A program made the position numbers and the translations under genes. 11,544 nt of DNA from an uncultured Eubacteriales bacterium (GTDB lineage: Bacteria > Bacillota > Clostridia > Oscillospirales > Acutalibacteraceae), in assembly GCA_900317795.1 (NCBI GenBank), contig ONIF01000035.1:1-11544 (forward strand), read 5' to 3'. Under the pieces are notes generated by a model. The model saw only the letters and a list, made by a program, of their open reading frames with translations, searched no databases and was not told the DNA's origin. This document shows, one piece after another, positions 1 to 7,849 of the stretch. Position 1 is the first letter of the stretch; each line of letters opens with the position of its first letter.

Positions 1-1088
1 TTATTAAAATGGTCATTACAGGCGGTCCATGTGCCGGAAAGTCAACTGCTATGAGCCGCATACAAAATACCCTTGCCAACATGGGCTACAAAGCACTTTT
101 TATCGGCGAAACCGCCTCCGAACTCATTACAGGCGGCGTTGCCCCTTGGACCTGCGGCACGAATGCTCAATATCAGAGTTTTCAAATGAAACTCCAAATA
201 GAAAAAGAAAAAATTTTTGAACAAGCCGCTCTCACTATGAATTCCGACAAAGTTCTTATTATATGCGACAGGGGCGTTATGGACAATAAAGCCTATATGA
301 AAAAAGATGAGTTTGAACAAGTTCTTAAAGAAGTCAATGCCAATGAAGTCGAACTCCGTGACGGCTATGATGCTGTTTTTCATCTCGTGACTGCTGCCAA
401 AGGTGCGGAACAGTTCTATACCACTATCAACAATACCGCACGCACCGAAACTCCCGAACAGGCTGTTTTGCTTGATGATAAAATCATCTCTGCCTGGACA
501 GGTCACCCCCATTTCAGAGTTATCGACAACTCATACGACTTTGAAACCAAAATAAGAAAGCTTATTACCGAAATTCTGGGATTTTTAGGCGAGCCCGAAC
601 CTCTCGAAATCGAAAGAAAATATTTGATTGAATATCCTGACTTAAATATGCTCGAAAATATGGACAACTGCGAAAAAGTCGAAATTATTCAGACTTATCT
701 CCATTCCACCGAACAAAATCAGCAAATCCGTTTAAGACAGCGTGGCATTGACGGACATTATGTCTATTTCCAAACTATCAAAAAAGAAATTACACCCGTT
801 AAACGCATCGAAATCGAAAACCGCCTTACCAAAGACGAATATTTGAAACTTCTCATGTCTGCTGATACTTCCAAACGCCAGATACGCAAAAACCGTTACT
901 GCCTTACTTACAAAAATCAATACTTTGAAATAGACGTTTTCCCGTTCTGGAATGACAAGGCTCTTATGGAAATTGAACTCAGTGACGAAAATTCTCCTAT
1001 CATCTTCCCCGACTTTATTAAAATTATCCGTGAAGTCACTGCCGAAAGTGAATATAAAAATTCATCTCTTGCTCAAAATCTTGTCTGA
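1..1088 (+). CDS. AAA_28-like P-loop ATPase fused to C-terminal CYTH (triphosphate tunnel) domain, 5'-partial
   Basis: This is a two-domain protein. Numbering from the ATG at 9, the N-terminal half carries a Walker A motif (GGPCAGKST, residues 5-13) and a Walker B-like DRG at 87-89, as in AAA_28/nucleotide-kinase-like P-loop proteins. The C-terminal half, from about residue 198, is a CYTH domain: it has the signature ExExK (E200, E202, K204), the basic strand IRLRQR (240-245), QTIKK (255-259) and acidic strand pairs (E307/D309, E321/E323). CYTH proteins bind triphosphate groups and divalent metal inside a beta tunnel; known members include inorganic triphosphatases, thiamine triphosphatase and adenylate cyclase type IV. 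The substrate here cannot be assigned. The ATG at 9 is probably not the true start: the frame is open upstream (Ile-Lys before the Met), the P-loop would start only four residues in, and no ribosome binding site is visible. A few codons are therefore likely missing. The 3' end overlaps the convergent symporter gene by 27 bp. Confidence 0.88.
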   Translation, partial: IKMVITGGPCAGKSTAMSRIQNTLANMGYKALFIGETASELITGGVAPWTCGTNAQYQSFQMKLQIEKEKIFEQAALTMNSDKVLIICDRGVMDNKAYMKKDEFEQVLKEVNANEVELRDGYDAVFHLVTAAKGAEQFYTTINNTARTETPEQAVLLDDKIISAWTGHPHFRVIDNSYDFETKIRKLITEILGFLGEPEPLEIERKYLIEYPDLNMLENMDNCEKVEIIQTYLHSTEQNQQIRLRQRGIDGHYVYFQTIKKEITPVKRIEIENRLTKDEYLKLLMSADTSKRQIRKNRYCLTYKNQYFEIDVFPFWNDKALMEIELSDENSPIIFPDFIKIIREVTAESEYKNSSLAQNLV

Positions 1089-2405
1089 CAATTCTCTATA
1101 ACTTACCTCACCCGATAAAAAAATGATTGCTGTCAAATTCGGTATTGCCATCAGTCCGTTAAAAGTGTCCGAAATTTCCCATACAAGCGTTATTTCCATG
1201 ATACACCCGATATATACCACAACTGCATATATCACCCTGTAAATTTTGATATATTTCCCGTTTGTCAGATATTCAAAACTCCTTTCCCCATAGTACGACC
1301 ATGATACAAGCGTTGCAAATGCAAACATCACTATTGACAATGATATAAATATATTTCCCACTATCCCCAACACGCTTTCAAATGAATAGGTACTTAACTC
1401 TATGCCGTCAAGCCCCGTCTTGTCGGCTTTTGTCGTTAATATGCACAATGCCATTAACGTACACATCACTATCGTATCAACAAACACTTGAAATATCCCC
1501 CACATTCCCTGTTGATACGGCTCGTCACTATCCGATGCAGAATGCACGATAGGCGAACTTCCCAAACCCGCTTCATTTGAGAATACTCCTCTTGAAATCC
1601 CGTATTTTACAGCCCTTGACATTCCATATCCCATAAATCCCCCTGCAACCGACTTTAAATCAAATGCCTGTTCAAATATCTCCTTAAATGCATTCGGTAT
1701 CTCTCTGAAATTCACGCCTATTACTATCAATACAGCAATCGTGTATATTACCGCCATGAACGGCACAAGCTTTTCCGTTAATTTGGAAATCCTGTCTATT
1801 CCCCCAAATATTATTCCTCCCACAAGTACAGCCAATATCATTCCGCTTATTTTCGGTGATATACCAAAATTTTCTAATGCCCCCGATACAGAATTTGACT
1901 GTGTCATGTTTCCCATGCCGAATGCCGCCAGTGTGCAGAATACCGCAAATATTACCGCCAGCCATTTGCATTTCATTCCTCTCTCTATATAATACATAGG
2001 TCCACCTACATATTTTCCGTTTTTCTTTATCCTGTACTTCATGCCAAGCACATTCTCCGCAAATACCGTTGACATTCCGAAAAATGCCGCCACCCACATC
2101 CAAAATACTGCCCCTGCACCGCCTAATGCTATCGCATTGGCAACTCCCACTATATTTCCCGTTCCTATCGAGCCTGCAAGTGCCGTTGCCACTGCCTGAA
2201 ACGGTGATATTTTCTCCCCTGCCGAACTTTTCTTTGACTTTGAAAATGACATTGCCGTATTTTTCCACCATGTCCCGAAATGCACAACTGGGAAAAATCT
2301 CAATTTCACCGTGAAAAATATCCCTACTCCCAAAAGTATCACCAAAGTGTATTTTCCCCACACTATGTTATTCACAAATGCGTTTATCTCCGTTATTCTC
2401 TGCAT
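1062..2405 (-). CDS. Sodium:alanine/glycine symporter, AGCS family
   Basis: This 447-residue integral membrane protein is predicted to import alanine or glycine together with Na+ across the cytoplasmic membrane. The family signatures are clear: GTGNIVGVANAIALGG at 81-96 followed by FWMW at 101-104, and SNEAGLGSSPIVHSA at 276-290 followed by QGMWGIFQVFVDT at 299-311. Hydrophobic segments occur throughout, for example around residues 18-36, 149-165, 187-203, 215-232, 303-323, 348-370 and 390-410. The length is normal for AGCS carriers (roughly 450-490). The ATG at 2405 is supported by GGTGAT on the minus strand just upstream, which matches the distal part of the anti-Shine-Dalgarno complement and is close to the start. 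A TATTAT hexamer (2437 to 2432) could be a -10 box, but no good -35 is visible. The gene is monocistronic within the window, divergent from prfB and convergent with the ATPase-CYTH gene. Exact substrate preference cannot be read from sequence. Confidence 0.95.
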   Translation of the reverse strand: MQRITEINAFVNNIVWGKYTLVILLGVGIFFTVKLRFFPVVHFGTWWKNTAMSFSKSKKSSAGEKISPFQAVATALAGSIGTGNIVGVANAIALGGAGAVFWMWVAAFFGMSTVFAENVLGMKYRIKKNGKYVGGPMYYIERGMKCKWLAVIFAVFCTLAAFGMGNMTQSNSVSGALENFGISPKISGMILAVLVGGIIFGGIDRISKLTEKLVPFMAVIYTIAVLIVIGVNFREIPNAFKEIFEQAFDLKSVAGGFMGYGMSRAVKYGISRGVFSNEAGLGSSPIVHSASDSDEPYQQGMWGIFQVFVDTIVMCTLMALCILTTKADKTGLDGIELSTYSFESVLGIVGNIFISLSIVMFAFATLVSWSYYGERSFEYLTNGKYIKIYRVIYAVVVYIGCIMEITLVWEISDTFNGLMAIPNLTAIIFLSGEVSYRELSDKILSKR

Positions 2406-2462
2406 ATCATCACCGTTTTGAAAAAGTTTTAATAATACTATGCAAAAAAAATTATTTTTATC

Positions 2463-2491
2463 TTTACAACCGACAACTTTTCATTTATAAT
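2463..2491 (+). promoter_or_regulatory. Sigma-A type promoter of prfB
   Basis: TTTACA at 2463-2468 (-35) and TATAAT at 2486-2491 (-10) are separated by exactly 17 bases. This is a near-consensus housekeeping promoter placed about 36 bases before the prfB ATG. Transcription would start near 2498, leaving a short leader of about 29 bases with no room for a large riboswitch. It is the only strong plus-strand promoter in the 121-bp gap at 2406-2526. Confidence 0.8.
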
Positions 2492-2526
2492 ATATAAATT
2501 GAGAAAACTATTAAAGGGGAATATTT

Positions 2527-3660
2527 ATGATACAGTTTGAGGAATTGAAATTACAGCTTGAACAGCTTGAACCCGATATTAAAGAGCTTGCCAATGCTCT
2601 CGGTCTTGATAAGCTTAAAATGGAAATCGAACAGCTTGAACAGAGGGCTGCTCAACCCGGTTTCTGGGACGATGCCGAAAATTCTCAGAAAATCCTTCAA
2701 AAAACAGGTACTTTGAAAAATAAAGTCGAGGCTTATGACAATCTTGTTGCCGCTTATGACGATACCCTTGCATTGATTGAACTTGCCAACGAAGAAGAAG
2801 ATATTTCACTTCTCGAAGAGGCTCAAAGTGAATTTGATAAAGTGAAAAGTAACCTTGACGCTCAGCGTCTGCAAACTCTGCTTACAGGCGAGTATGACTC
2901 CAAAAATGCAATCCTTACTTTCCATGCAGGTGCAGGCGGTACAGAGGCTCAGGACTGGGCGGAAATGCTTTACAGAATGTACAATCGCTGGGCGGAACGT
3001 CACAATTTTAAAGTCAAAGAAGTTGATTACCTTGACGGTGAAGAAGCAGGTTTGAAAAGTGCCGTTCTGCTCATTGAGGGCGAAAATGCCTATGGCTATT
3101 TAAAGAGTGAATCGGGTGTTCACCGTCTTGTCAGGGTATCTCCCTTTGACGCTTCCGGCAGGCGACATACTTCTTTTGCCTCTCTCGAAGTCATGCCCGA
3201 AATTGACAATACTATCAATATTGAAATACGTCCCGAGGACATTAAAATGGACGTTTACCGTGCAAGCGGTGCAGGCGGTCAGAAAGTCAATAAAACTTCC
3301 TCCGCTGTTCGTCTTACCCATATCCCCACAGGAATTGTTGTTGCTTCTCAAGTCGAAAGAAGCCAGTATCAAAACCGTGATGTTGCCATGACTATGCTTA
3401 AATCAAAACTCCTTGAAATCAAAGAAAGAGAACATCTTGAAAAAATCGAGGATATTAAGGGCGTTCAAAAGGAAATCGCATGGGGTGCTCAGATACGCTC
3501 CTATGTATTCATGCCCTACACCATGGTCAAAGACCACCGCACAAGTTTTGAAACAGGCAACATAAACGCTGTCATGGACGGTGATATTGACGGCTTTATC
3601 AATGCCTATCTCAAAGCCGCAAGCCTTAACAAACTCCATGAGGATTTTGACGAAGAATAA
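2527..3660 (+). CDS. prfB: Peptide chain release factor 2
   Basis: RF2 recognises UGA and UAA stop codons in the ribosomal A site and triggers peptide release. The 377-residue protein has an N-terminal helical domain (about 1-110), the tripeptide anticodon SPF at 205-207 that marks RF2 rather than RF1, and the catalytic GGQ at 250-252 within ASGAGGQKVNKTSSAVRLTH. These positions equal those in E. coli RF2. Residue 246 is Ala, as in most RF2 proteins (E. coli K-12 has the unusual Thr). The start is set by AAAGGGGA (2513-2520) six bases before the ATG. Most bacterial prfB genes need a +1 frameshift at CUU-UGA-C near codon 26. Here the corresponding site reads CTT GAT (2605-2610, Leu27-Asp28) in one continuous frame, so the autoregulatory shift is absent. 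An intrinsic terminator follows and the gene appears monocistronic. Confidence 0.98.
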   Translation: MIQFEELKLQLEQLEPDIKELANALGLDKLKMEIEQLEQRAAQPGFWDDAENSQKILQKTGTLKNKVEAYDNLVAAYDDTLALIELANEEEDISLLEEAQSEFDKVKSNLDAQRLQTLLTGEYDSKNAILTFHAGAGGTEAQDWAEMLYRMYNRWAERHNFKVKEVDYLDGEEAGLKSAVLLIEGENAYGYLKSESGVHRLVRVSPFDASGRRHTSFASLEVMPEIDNTINIEIRPEDIKMDVYRASGAGGQKVNKTSSAVRLTHIPTGIVVASQVERSQYQNRDVAMTMLKSKLLEIKEREHLEKIEDIKGVQKEIAWGAQIRSYVFMPYTMVKDHRTSFETGNINAVMDGDIDGFINAYLKAASLNKLHEDFDEE

Positions 3661-3669
3661 ATTTTTCTC

Positions 3670-3703
3670 TGCACCGATAAATTTTTGTCGGTGCATTTTT
3701 ATT
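3670..3703 (+). terminator. Intrinsic terminator after prfB
   Basis: TGCACCGA (3670-3677) pairs perfectly with TCGGTGCA (3688-3695), giving an 8-bp stem with a 10-base loop. TTTTT follows at 3696-3700. It starts ten bases after the prfB stop codon and separates prfB from the next promoter. Confidence 0.9.
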
Positions 3704-3727
3704 GTCCTAAAAATTGTACGTTCTATG

Positions 3728-3736
3728 TGATATAAT
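3728..3736 (+). promoter_or_regulatory. Extended -10 promoter of the phosphoesterase-addB-addA operon
   Basis: TGATATAAT at 3728-3736 is a perfect TATAAT hexamer with the upstream TG of an extended -10 element. No good -35 hexamer sits 16-18 bases upstream (the sequence there is A-rich, TAAAAA at 3708-3713), which is typical of promoters relying on the TGn extension. The predicted transcription start is near 3743, after the prfB terminator and before the ribosome binding site at 3752. Confidence 0.65.
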
Positions 3737-3751
3737 ACCTAAAAAAACAAC

Positions 3752-3758
3752 GGAGGTG
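3752..3758 (+). promoter_or_regulatory. Ribosome binding site fixing the phosphoesterase start
   Basis: GGAGGTG, a strong match to the anti-Shine-Dalgarno complement, lies six bases before the ATG at 3765. It decides against the longer in-frame TTG start at 3714, which would lie upstream of the likely transcription start and would read through the -10 box and this site. Confidence 0.85.
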
Positions 3759-3764
3759 CTTTTA

Positions 3765-4478
3765 ATGACATACGTTATGTCGGATATTCACGGTGAATAT
3801 GACAAATTCATGGAACTGCTTGATAAAATCGGCTTTAACGAAAATGACACTCTTTATATTCTGGGCGACATTTTCGACAGAGGTCCTCACCCTATCAAGA
3901 TTATTCGCAAAATTATGCAAATGCCGAATGTTATATGCATTGTCGGAAACCATGAATTGATGGGTATGAGATGTCTGCCGTTTCTCATGGGCGAAATTAC
4001 AGAGGAATCCATAGACGCTCTCGACACCGATACTCTTGATAATATTCTTACATGGCAATACAACGGATTTTCCACTACAATAAGGGAATTTGCCAAACTC
4101 GATATCGAAGCTCAACAGGCTGTTATTGACTATATCGGCAATTTTACTACCTATGAACAAATCACCGTGAATAATCAAAAATATATTCTCGTTCATGCAG
4201 GTCTGGGCGACTTTTCCCCCGAAAAAGCCCTTGAAGATTACACCATTGACGAACTCGTCTGGGAAAGACCGAACTACAATCAAAAATACTTTGATGATAC
4301 GATTGTAATAACAGGTCATACCCCTACTCAGATGATCCGTGACAACGAAACTCCCGGCTATATCTTCCGCAAAAATAATCACATTGATATAGACTGCGGT
4401 GCGTGTTTTGAGGGCGGCAGGCTTGCCGCTTTATGCCTTGATACCAATGAGGAATTTTATTCTTCTGAAAATACTTAA
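3765..4478 (+). CDS. PPP-family metallophosphoesterase (Ser/Thr phosphatase or ApaH/PrpE-like)
   Basis: This 237-residue cytosolic metallophosphoesterase has the full PPP motif series: DIHG (D7, H9), GDIFDRG (34-40), GNHE (61-64), LVHAG (H144) and GHTPT (H185). These residues bind two metal ions and catalyse phosphate ester hydrolysis. Family members include bacterial serine/threonine protein phosphatases and diadenosine tetraphosphatases such as ApaH and PrpE; the sequence does not distinguish these. The ATG at 3765 is chosen over the upstream TTG because of the ribosome binding site, and because the protein then begins directly at the first beta strand (TYVMSDIHG). The gene is first in an apparent operon: only 17 bases separate it from addB and no terminator is visible between them. 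A direct role in DNA-end repair is not indicated by the protein itself. Confidence 0.92.
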   Translation: MTYVMSDIHGEYDKFMELLDKIGFNENDTLYILGDIFDRGPHPIKIIRKIMQMPNVICIVGNHELMGMRCLPFLMGEITEESIDALDTDTLDNILTWQYNGFSTTIREFAKLDIEAQQAVIDYIGNFTTYEQITVNNQKYILVHAGLGDFSPEKALEDYTIDELVWERPNYNQKYFDDTIVITGHTPTQMIRDNETPGYIFRKNNHIDIDCGACFEGGRLAALCLDTNEEFYSSENT

Positions 4479-4495
4479 AAAATGGAGGTTTATTT

Positions 4496-7400
4496 ATGAT
4501 ACAGTTTTTCTGCGGAAGAAATGGTAGCGGCAAAACTTATAAGATTTATGAAAAAATAAGTGCCGAATCCAATCTTGAAAATGTCATTCTTATCGTACCC
4601 GACCAAAGCTCTTTTATCAACGAAAAAAGAATTCTTAATCAATTCGGGGCTGCAAGTGCCTCTAAAATCAGGGTTTTCGGCTTTGACAGACTTTATGATT
4701 ACCTTGCCGAAAAATTCAACGAAGTCCCCAAACAGAGAATTGATGACGGTGCTAAAAATGTCTTAATGAGCATTGCTGCCGAAGAAGTTTCCGACAAACT
4801 CGATATGTATGCAAAAAAAGCTCAAAAAGCCGATTTTGCCGAGCTTATGCTTAGTGCCGTCAATGAATACAAACTCTGTGCAATATCTCCCGAACAGCTC
4901 TTTGAAACTGCCGAAAAAATCTCTGACGAACACCTTAAACAAAAAATCAAAGAAAGTGCCTTGATTTATTCGGCTTATGACATAATCGTGAACGAAGCCT
5001 ATTCAGACCCCAGCGACGACATGGAAAGACTTTATCAAATACTCTGTTCACACGACTTCTTCATAAACAAACATGTATATATCGACTCTTTCAACAGTTT
5101 TTCCGCTCAAGAATATAAAATCGTTGAACAGATAATCGAACAGGCTGATTATGTCGGAATTACTGTCGGCTGTTCCGCAAATTCAAACGAAAGTGATGAA
5201 AACTCTATTTTCAGAGAGCCTTTCATTACTATGAACAGGCTTTCCGCTTTCGCAAATGAAAATAATATCGAAATTCTCCCCTGTATCAACCTCACTCAGC
5301 AAAAAAGATTTTCTTCACCGTCTTTGCAGGCTTTGGAAGAATCCTTTTTCAGATTTGACGGTGACACCTATTCCTATGACGACAATGCCGTACAGCTTTA
5401 TGAAGGCTTGAATGAATATGACGAAATACAGCAGGTCGCAAGAAATATTTCCCTGCTTGTGAGGGAACATGACTATTCATACAATGACATCAATGTCATT
5501 TGCCGTGATGCCGACGCTTTCAGGCACGTTATTGAATCGGAATTTCCCAAATATAACATTCCTTTCTTTATGTCCGAGGAAAAACCCCTTGAAAATCATG
5601 CTTTGATAGAATTTATCCTCTCCGCATTCGATGTTGTACACTCCTCTTTTGCAACAGAAAATATCCTCTCTTTCCTTAAAACAGACTTTTCCGCTCTCCC
5701 TCCCGAAGATGTATGCATTCTTGAAAACTACGTCTATATGTGGGATATAAGAGGACAAAAGTGGAAATCTCCCTTTACAATGAATCCCGACGGAAATTCC
5801 ATGACCGAAAACGAGGACTCCCTCCAAGAACTTGCACAAATCGAAGAATTCAGAAAACAGGCTGTTATCCCTCTCATTCAGTTTTCCGACAATCTCAAAA
5901 ATGCACAAAACGGCGGTGATATTTCAAAGGCTGTCTATACCCTTTTGCAAGCCGTAAACGCTGAAGAAAAACTCAAAAAAATTGCAGGCTGGTTCCGTGA
6001 AAAAGGCAATATAAAATCCTATGAAACAGAAATCCGTATCTGGAATATCACCATGGAAATCCTCGACAAAATGTATCATATTTTCCAAAACAAATCCATT
6101 GACAGCCAACGTTATCTTGACCTCCTCAAGCTTATGATAAGAAAAAGCCCTGTGTCCGATATTCCCGAAACCCTTGACCAAGTCACAATCGGTCTTGCAG
6201 GAAATCTTATTTCCGAAAATCCGAAAGCCGTATTTCTCATAGGTGCGTCAGAAGGTATATTCCCTGCCGTGCCCAAACCTTCGGGACTTTTCAGCGACAA
6301 CGAACGTTCCCCACTTCTCGCTCTTGAACTCCCTCTGCATTACGGGGTATATGACAAATCCCTGCTTGAAAAATACAATGTTTATTCCGCAGTTTCTCTG
6401 CCCTCTCAAAAACTCTTTGCAAGCTATCATCTCACCAACTCAAAAGGCGATAAATTTAAACCCTCCCTCATATTCACCGAAATACAATCCATTCTTGAAA
6501 ATACCTCTGTTATCAATAAATCCATGCTTTCACCAAAAGATATTTACTTTACGCCAAAACAAAGCTTTGAAGAGTGTGCGTCAAAGTGGAATAACAATAC
6601 TCCCGAATCCGATACTTTGAAACAATTTTTCCGAAATGCAGATAAATTCAAACATATCTGCACTGCCATAGAAAAAACCGTTAAAGACGAACCTTATAAA
6701 ATTGCCGACACAAAAAAAGCAAAACAGCTTTTCGGTGAACATATCAGACTTTCCGCCTCTCAAGCCGAAACTTTTTACAGCTGTCCTTTTAAGTACTTCT
6801 GCCGTTACGGACTTAATGTATATCCGAGAAAACGTGCCGTAATGGACGCAAGTATGTACGGCAGTGTCGTGCATTACGTTCTTGAAAATCTCCTTAAAGA
6901 AGAAAAATTTGACAATATCAAAAATTTTGACGAAAATCAGCTCTCCGATACCGTCAGAAAACATATTGAAAATTATATCCGTGCAATAGGCGGTAAAGAT
7001 GACCGTCTTGAAAGATTTATGATGCAGTTCAGAATTATGGAAAGAAATCTCGTTATTCTGCTTAAACGCCTTATTGCAGAATTTAACGTATGTCAGTTCA
7101 TGCCCGAAAGCTTTGAACTGAAAATAGGCGGAACAAATTCCGACATACCTGCCTATACCCTCAAACTCCCTACGGGTGAAAAAATATCCGTCACAGGCAA
7201 AATTGACCGTGTGGATACCTATGTCAGAAACAATGAAAAGTATATCCGTATTATCGACTACAAGACGGGCAAAAAATCTTTCAAGCTTTCCGACGTTTAC
7301 TACGGGCTTAATATGCAAATGCTCCTTTATCTCTCCGCAATAGATAAAAACGGCTCCGAAAAATACTCCGAAAACAAATATTCCCTTGCACCAGCAGGCA

Positions 7401-7849
7401 TTCTCTATATGCCCTCAACCCCCGAATCTACTTCAAAAACATTCAACTCCCCCGATGAAAAAACCAAAAACTCCAATGAACAACAGAAAAACTTTAAAAT
7501 GAGCGGTCTGCTTATCAAAGACAAGGAAATCCTTTCCGCTATGGAAGATAAAATCAAGGGCATTTATATCCCTGCAAAAGATGATATGGATAAATGTGAC
7601 AATCTCATCACCCTTGCACAATACGGCAATGTATTCAAATATATCGACCGAAAATTTATTTCAATGGCTCAATCCCTTTTTGACGGCAATATTGAAAGAA
7701 ATCCCGTTAAATCATCTTTTGATGCCTGCCAATTCTGCGACTACAAAACTGTCTGCGGATTTGAAAAAGGCAAAAAATCCAATAATTTCAAAAAAAGTTC
7801 CAATGACGAAATTCTTAAACAAATAGAGGAGGATTTGAAAAATGTCTGA
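4496..7849 (+). CDS. addB: ATP-dependent helicase/nuclease subunit B (AddB)
   Basis: This is the second subunit of the AddAB helicase-nuclease, which resects double-strand DNA ends and, in characterised systems, responds to Chi sites before RecA loading. The 1117-residue protein begins with a Walker A motif, GRNGSGKT (7-14). The middle resembles the inactivated helicase-like scanning part of AddB. The C-terminal RecB-type nuclease has H793, D904 (GKIDRVD), D921 and K923 (DYKTG at 921-925). Four cysteines, C763, C1078, C1081 and C1087, show the C-Xn-C-X2-C-X5-C pattern that binds a 4Fe-4S cluster and staples the nuclease domain. A polar linker of low complexity lies at about 973-1000. Length is close to B. 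subtilis AddB (about 1166). GGAGG at 4484-4488 is seven bases before the ATG. The stop overlaps the start of addA, suggesting translational coupling. Confidence 0.97.
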   Translation: MIQFFCGRNGSGKTYKIYEKISAESNLENVILIVPDQSSFINEKRILNQFGAASASKIRVFGFDRLYDYLAEKFNEVPKQRIDDGAKNVLMSIAAEEVSDKLDMYAKKAQKADFAELMLSAVNEYKLCAISPEQLFETAEKISDEHLKQKIKESALIYSAYDIIVNEAYSDPSDDMERLYQILCSHDFFINKHVYIDSFNSFSAQEYKIVEQIIEQADYVGITVGCSANSNESDENSIFREPFITMNRLSAFANENNIEILPCINLTQQKRFSSPSLQALEESFFRFDGDTYSYDDNAVQLYEGLNEYDEIQQVARNISLLVREHDYSYNDINVICRDADAFRHVIESEFPKYNIPFFMSEEKPLENHALIEFILSAFDVVHSSFATENILSFLKTDFSALPPEDVCILENYVYMWDIRGQKWKSPFTMNPDGNSMTENEDSLQELAQIEEFRKQAVIPLIQFSDNLKNAQNGGDISKAVYTLLQAVNAEEKLKKIAGWFREKGNIKSYETEIRIWNITMEILDKMYHIFQNKSIDSQRYLDLLKLMIRKSPVSDIPETLDQVTIGLAGNLISENPKAVFLIGASEGIFPAVPKPSGLFSDNERSPLLALELPLHYGVYDKSLLEKYNVYSAVSLPSQKLFASYHLTNSKGDKFKPSLIFTEIQSILENTSVINKSMLSPKDIYFTPKQSFEECASKWNNNTPESDTLKQFFRNADKFKHICTAIEKTVKDEPYKIADTKKAKQLFGEHIRLSASQAETFYSCPFKYFCRYGLNVYPRKRAVMDASMYGSVVHYVLENLLKEEKFDNIKNFDENQLSDTVRKHIENYIRAIGGKDDRLERFMMQFRIMERNLVILLKRLIAEFNVCQFMPESFELKIGGTNSDIPAYTLKLPTGEKISVTGKIDRVDTYVRNNEKYIRIIDYKTGKKSFKLSDVYYGLNMQMLLYLSAIDKNGSEKYSENKYSLAPAGILYMPSTPESTSKTFNSPDEKTKNSNEQQKNFKMSGLLIKDKEILSAMEDKIKGIYIPAKDDMDKCDNLITLAQYGNVFKYIDRKFISMAQSLFDGNIERNPVKSSFDACQFCDYKTVCGFEKGKKSNNFKKSSNDEILKQIEEDLKNV
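7826..7832 (+). promoter_or_regulatory. Ribosome binding site of addA inside addB
   Basis: GAGGAGG lies within the last codons of addB, nine bases before the addA ATG at 7842. It supports that ATG rather than the in-frame ATG at 7851, which would be 18 bases away. Ribosomes finishing addB at 7849 end over the addA start, so re-initiation is likely. Confidence 0.8.

Noticed and set aside
1684..2361. A long open frame of 225 codons on the minus strand inside the symporter gene.
   Set aside because: It is a different frame of the same strand as the well-supported AGCS protein, shows no recognisable motifs and is rich in residues typical of shadow frames (Cys, Arg, Gly).
2406..2526. The divergent intergenic region was considered for a riboswitch or T-box controlling the symporter or prfB.
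   Set aside because: At 121 bp, with a promoter immediately before prfB and no extended stem structures visible, there is not enough room for a known large riboswitch on either side.
3762..4382. A 206-codon open frame antisense to the phosphoesterase gene.
   Set aside because: The plus-strand gene has every PPP motif plus a promoter and ribosome binding site; the antisense frame has no motif or start signal that I can recognise.
2522..4507. The same 17 bases, TATTTATGATACAGTTT, occur at the starts of both prfB (2522-2538) and addB (4491-4507), so both proteins begin MIQF.
   Set aside because: The identity stops right after the start region, the flanks and proteins are unrelated, and an AT-rich leader plus a common N-terminus explains it well enough. 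It is not a mobile or duplicated element on this evidence.
6581..7318. A 245-codon open frame antisense to addB.
   Set aside because: AddB motifs and cysteines run through the same region on the plus strand; the antisense product is Phe/Ile/Val-rich without motifs, as expected from the complement of GAA/AAA-rich codons.
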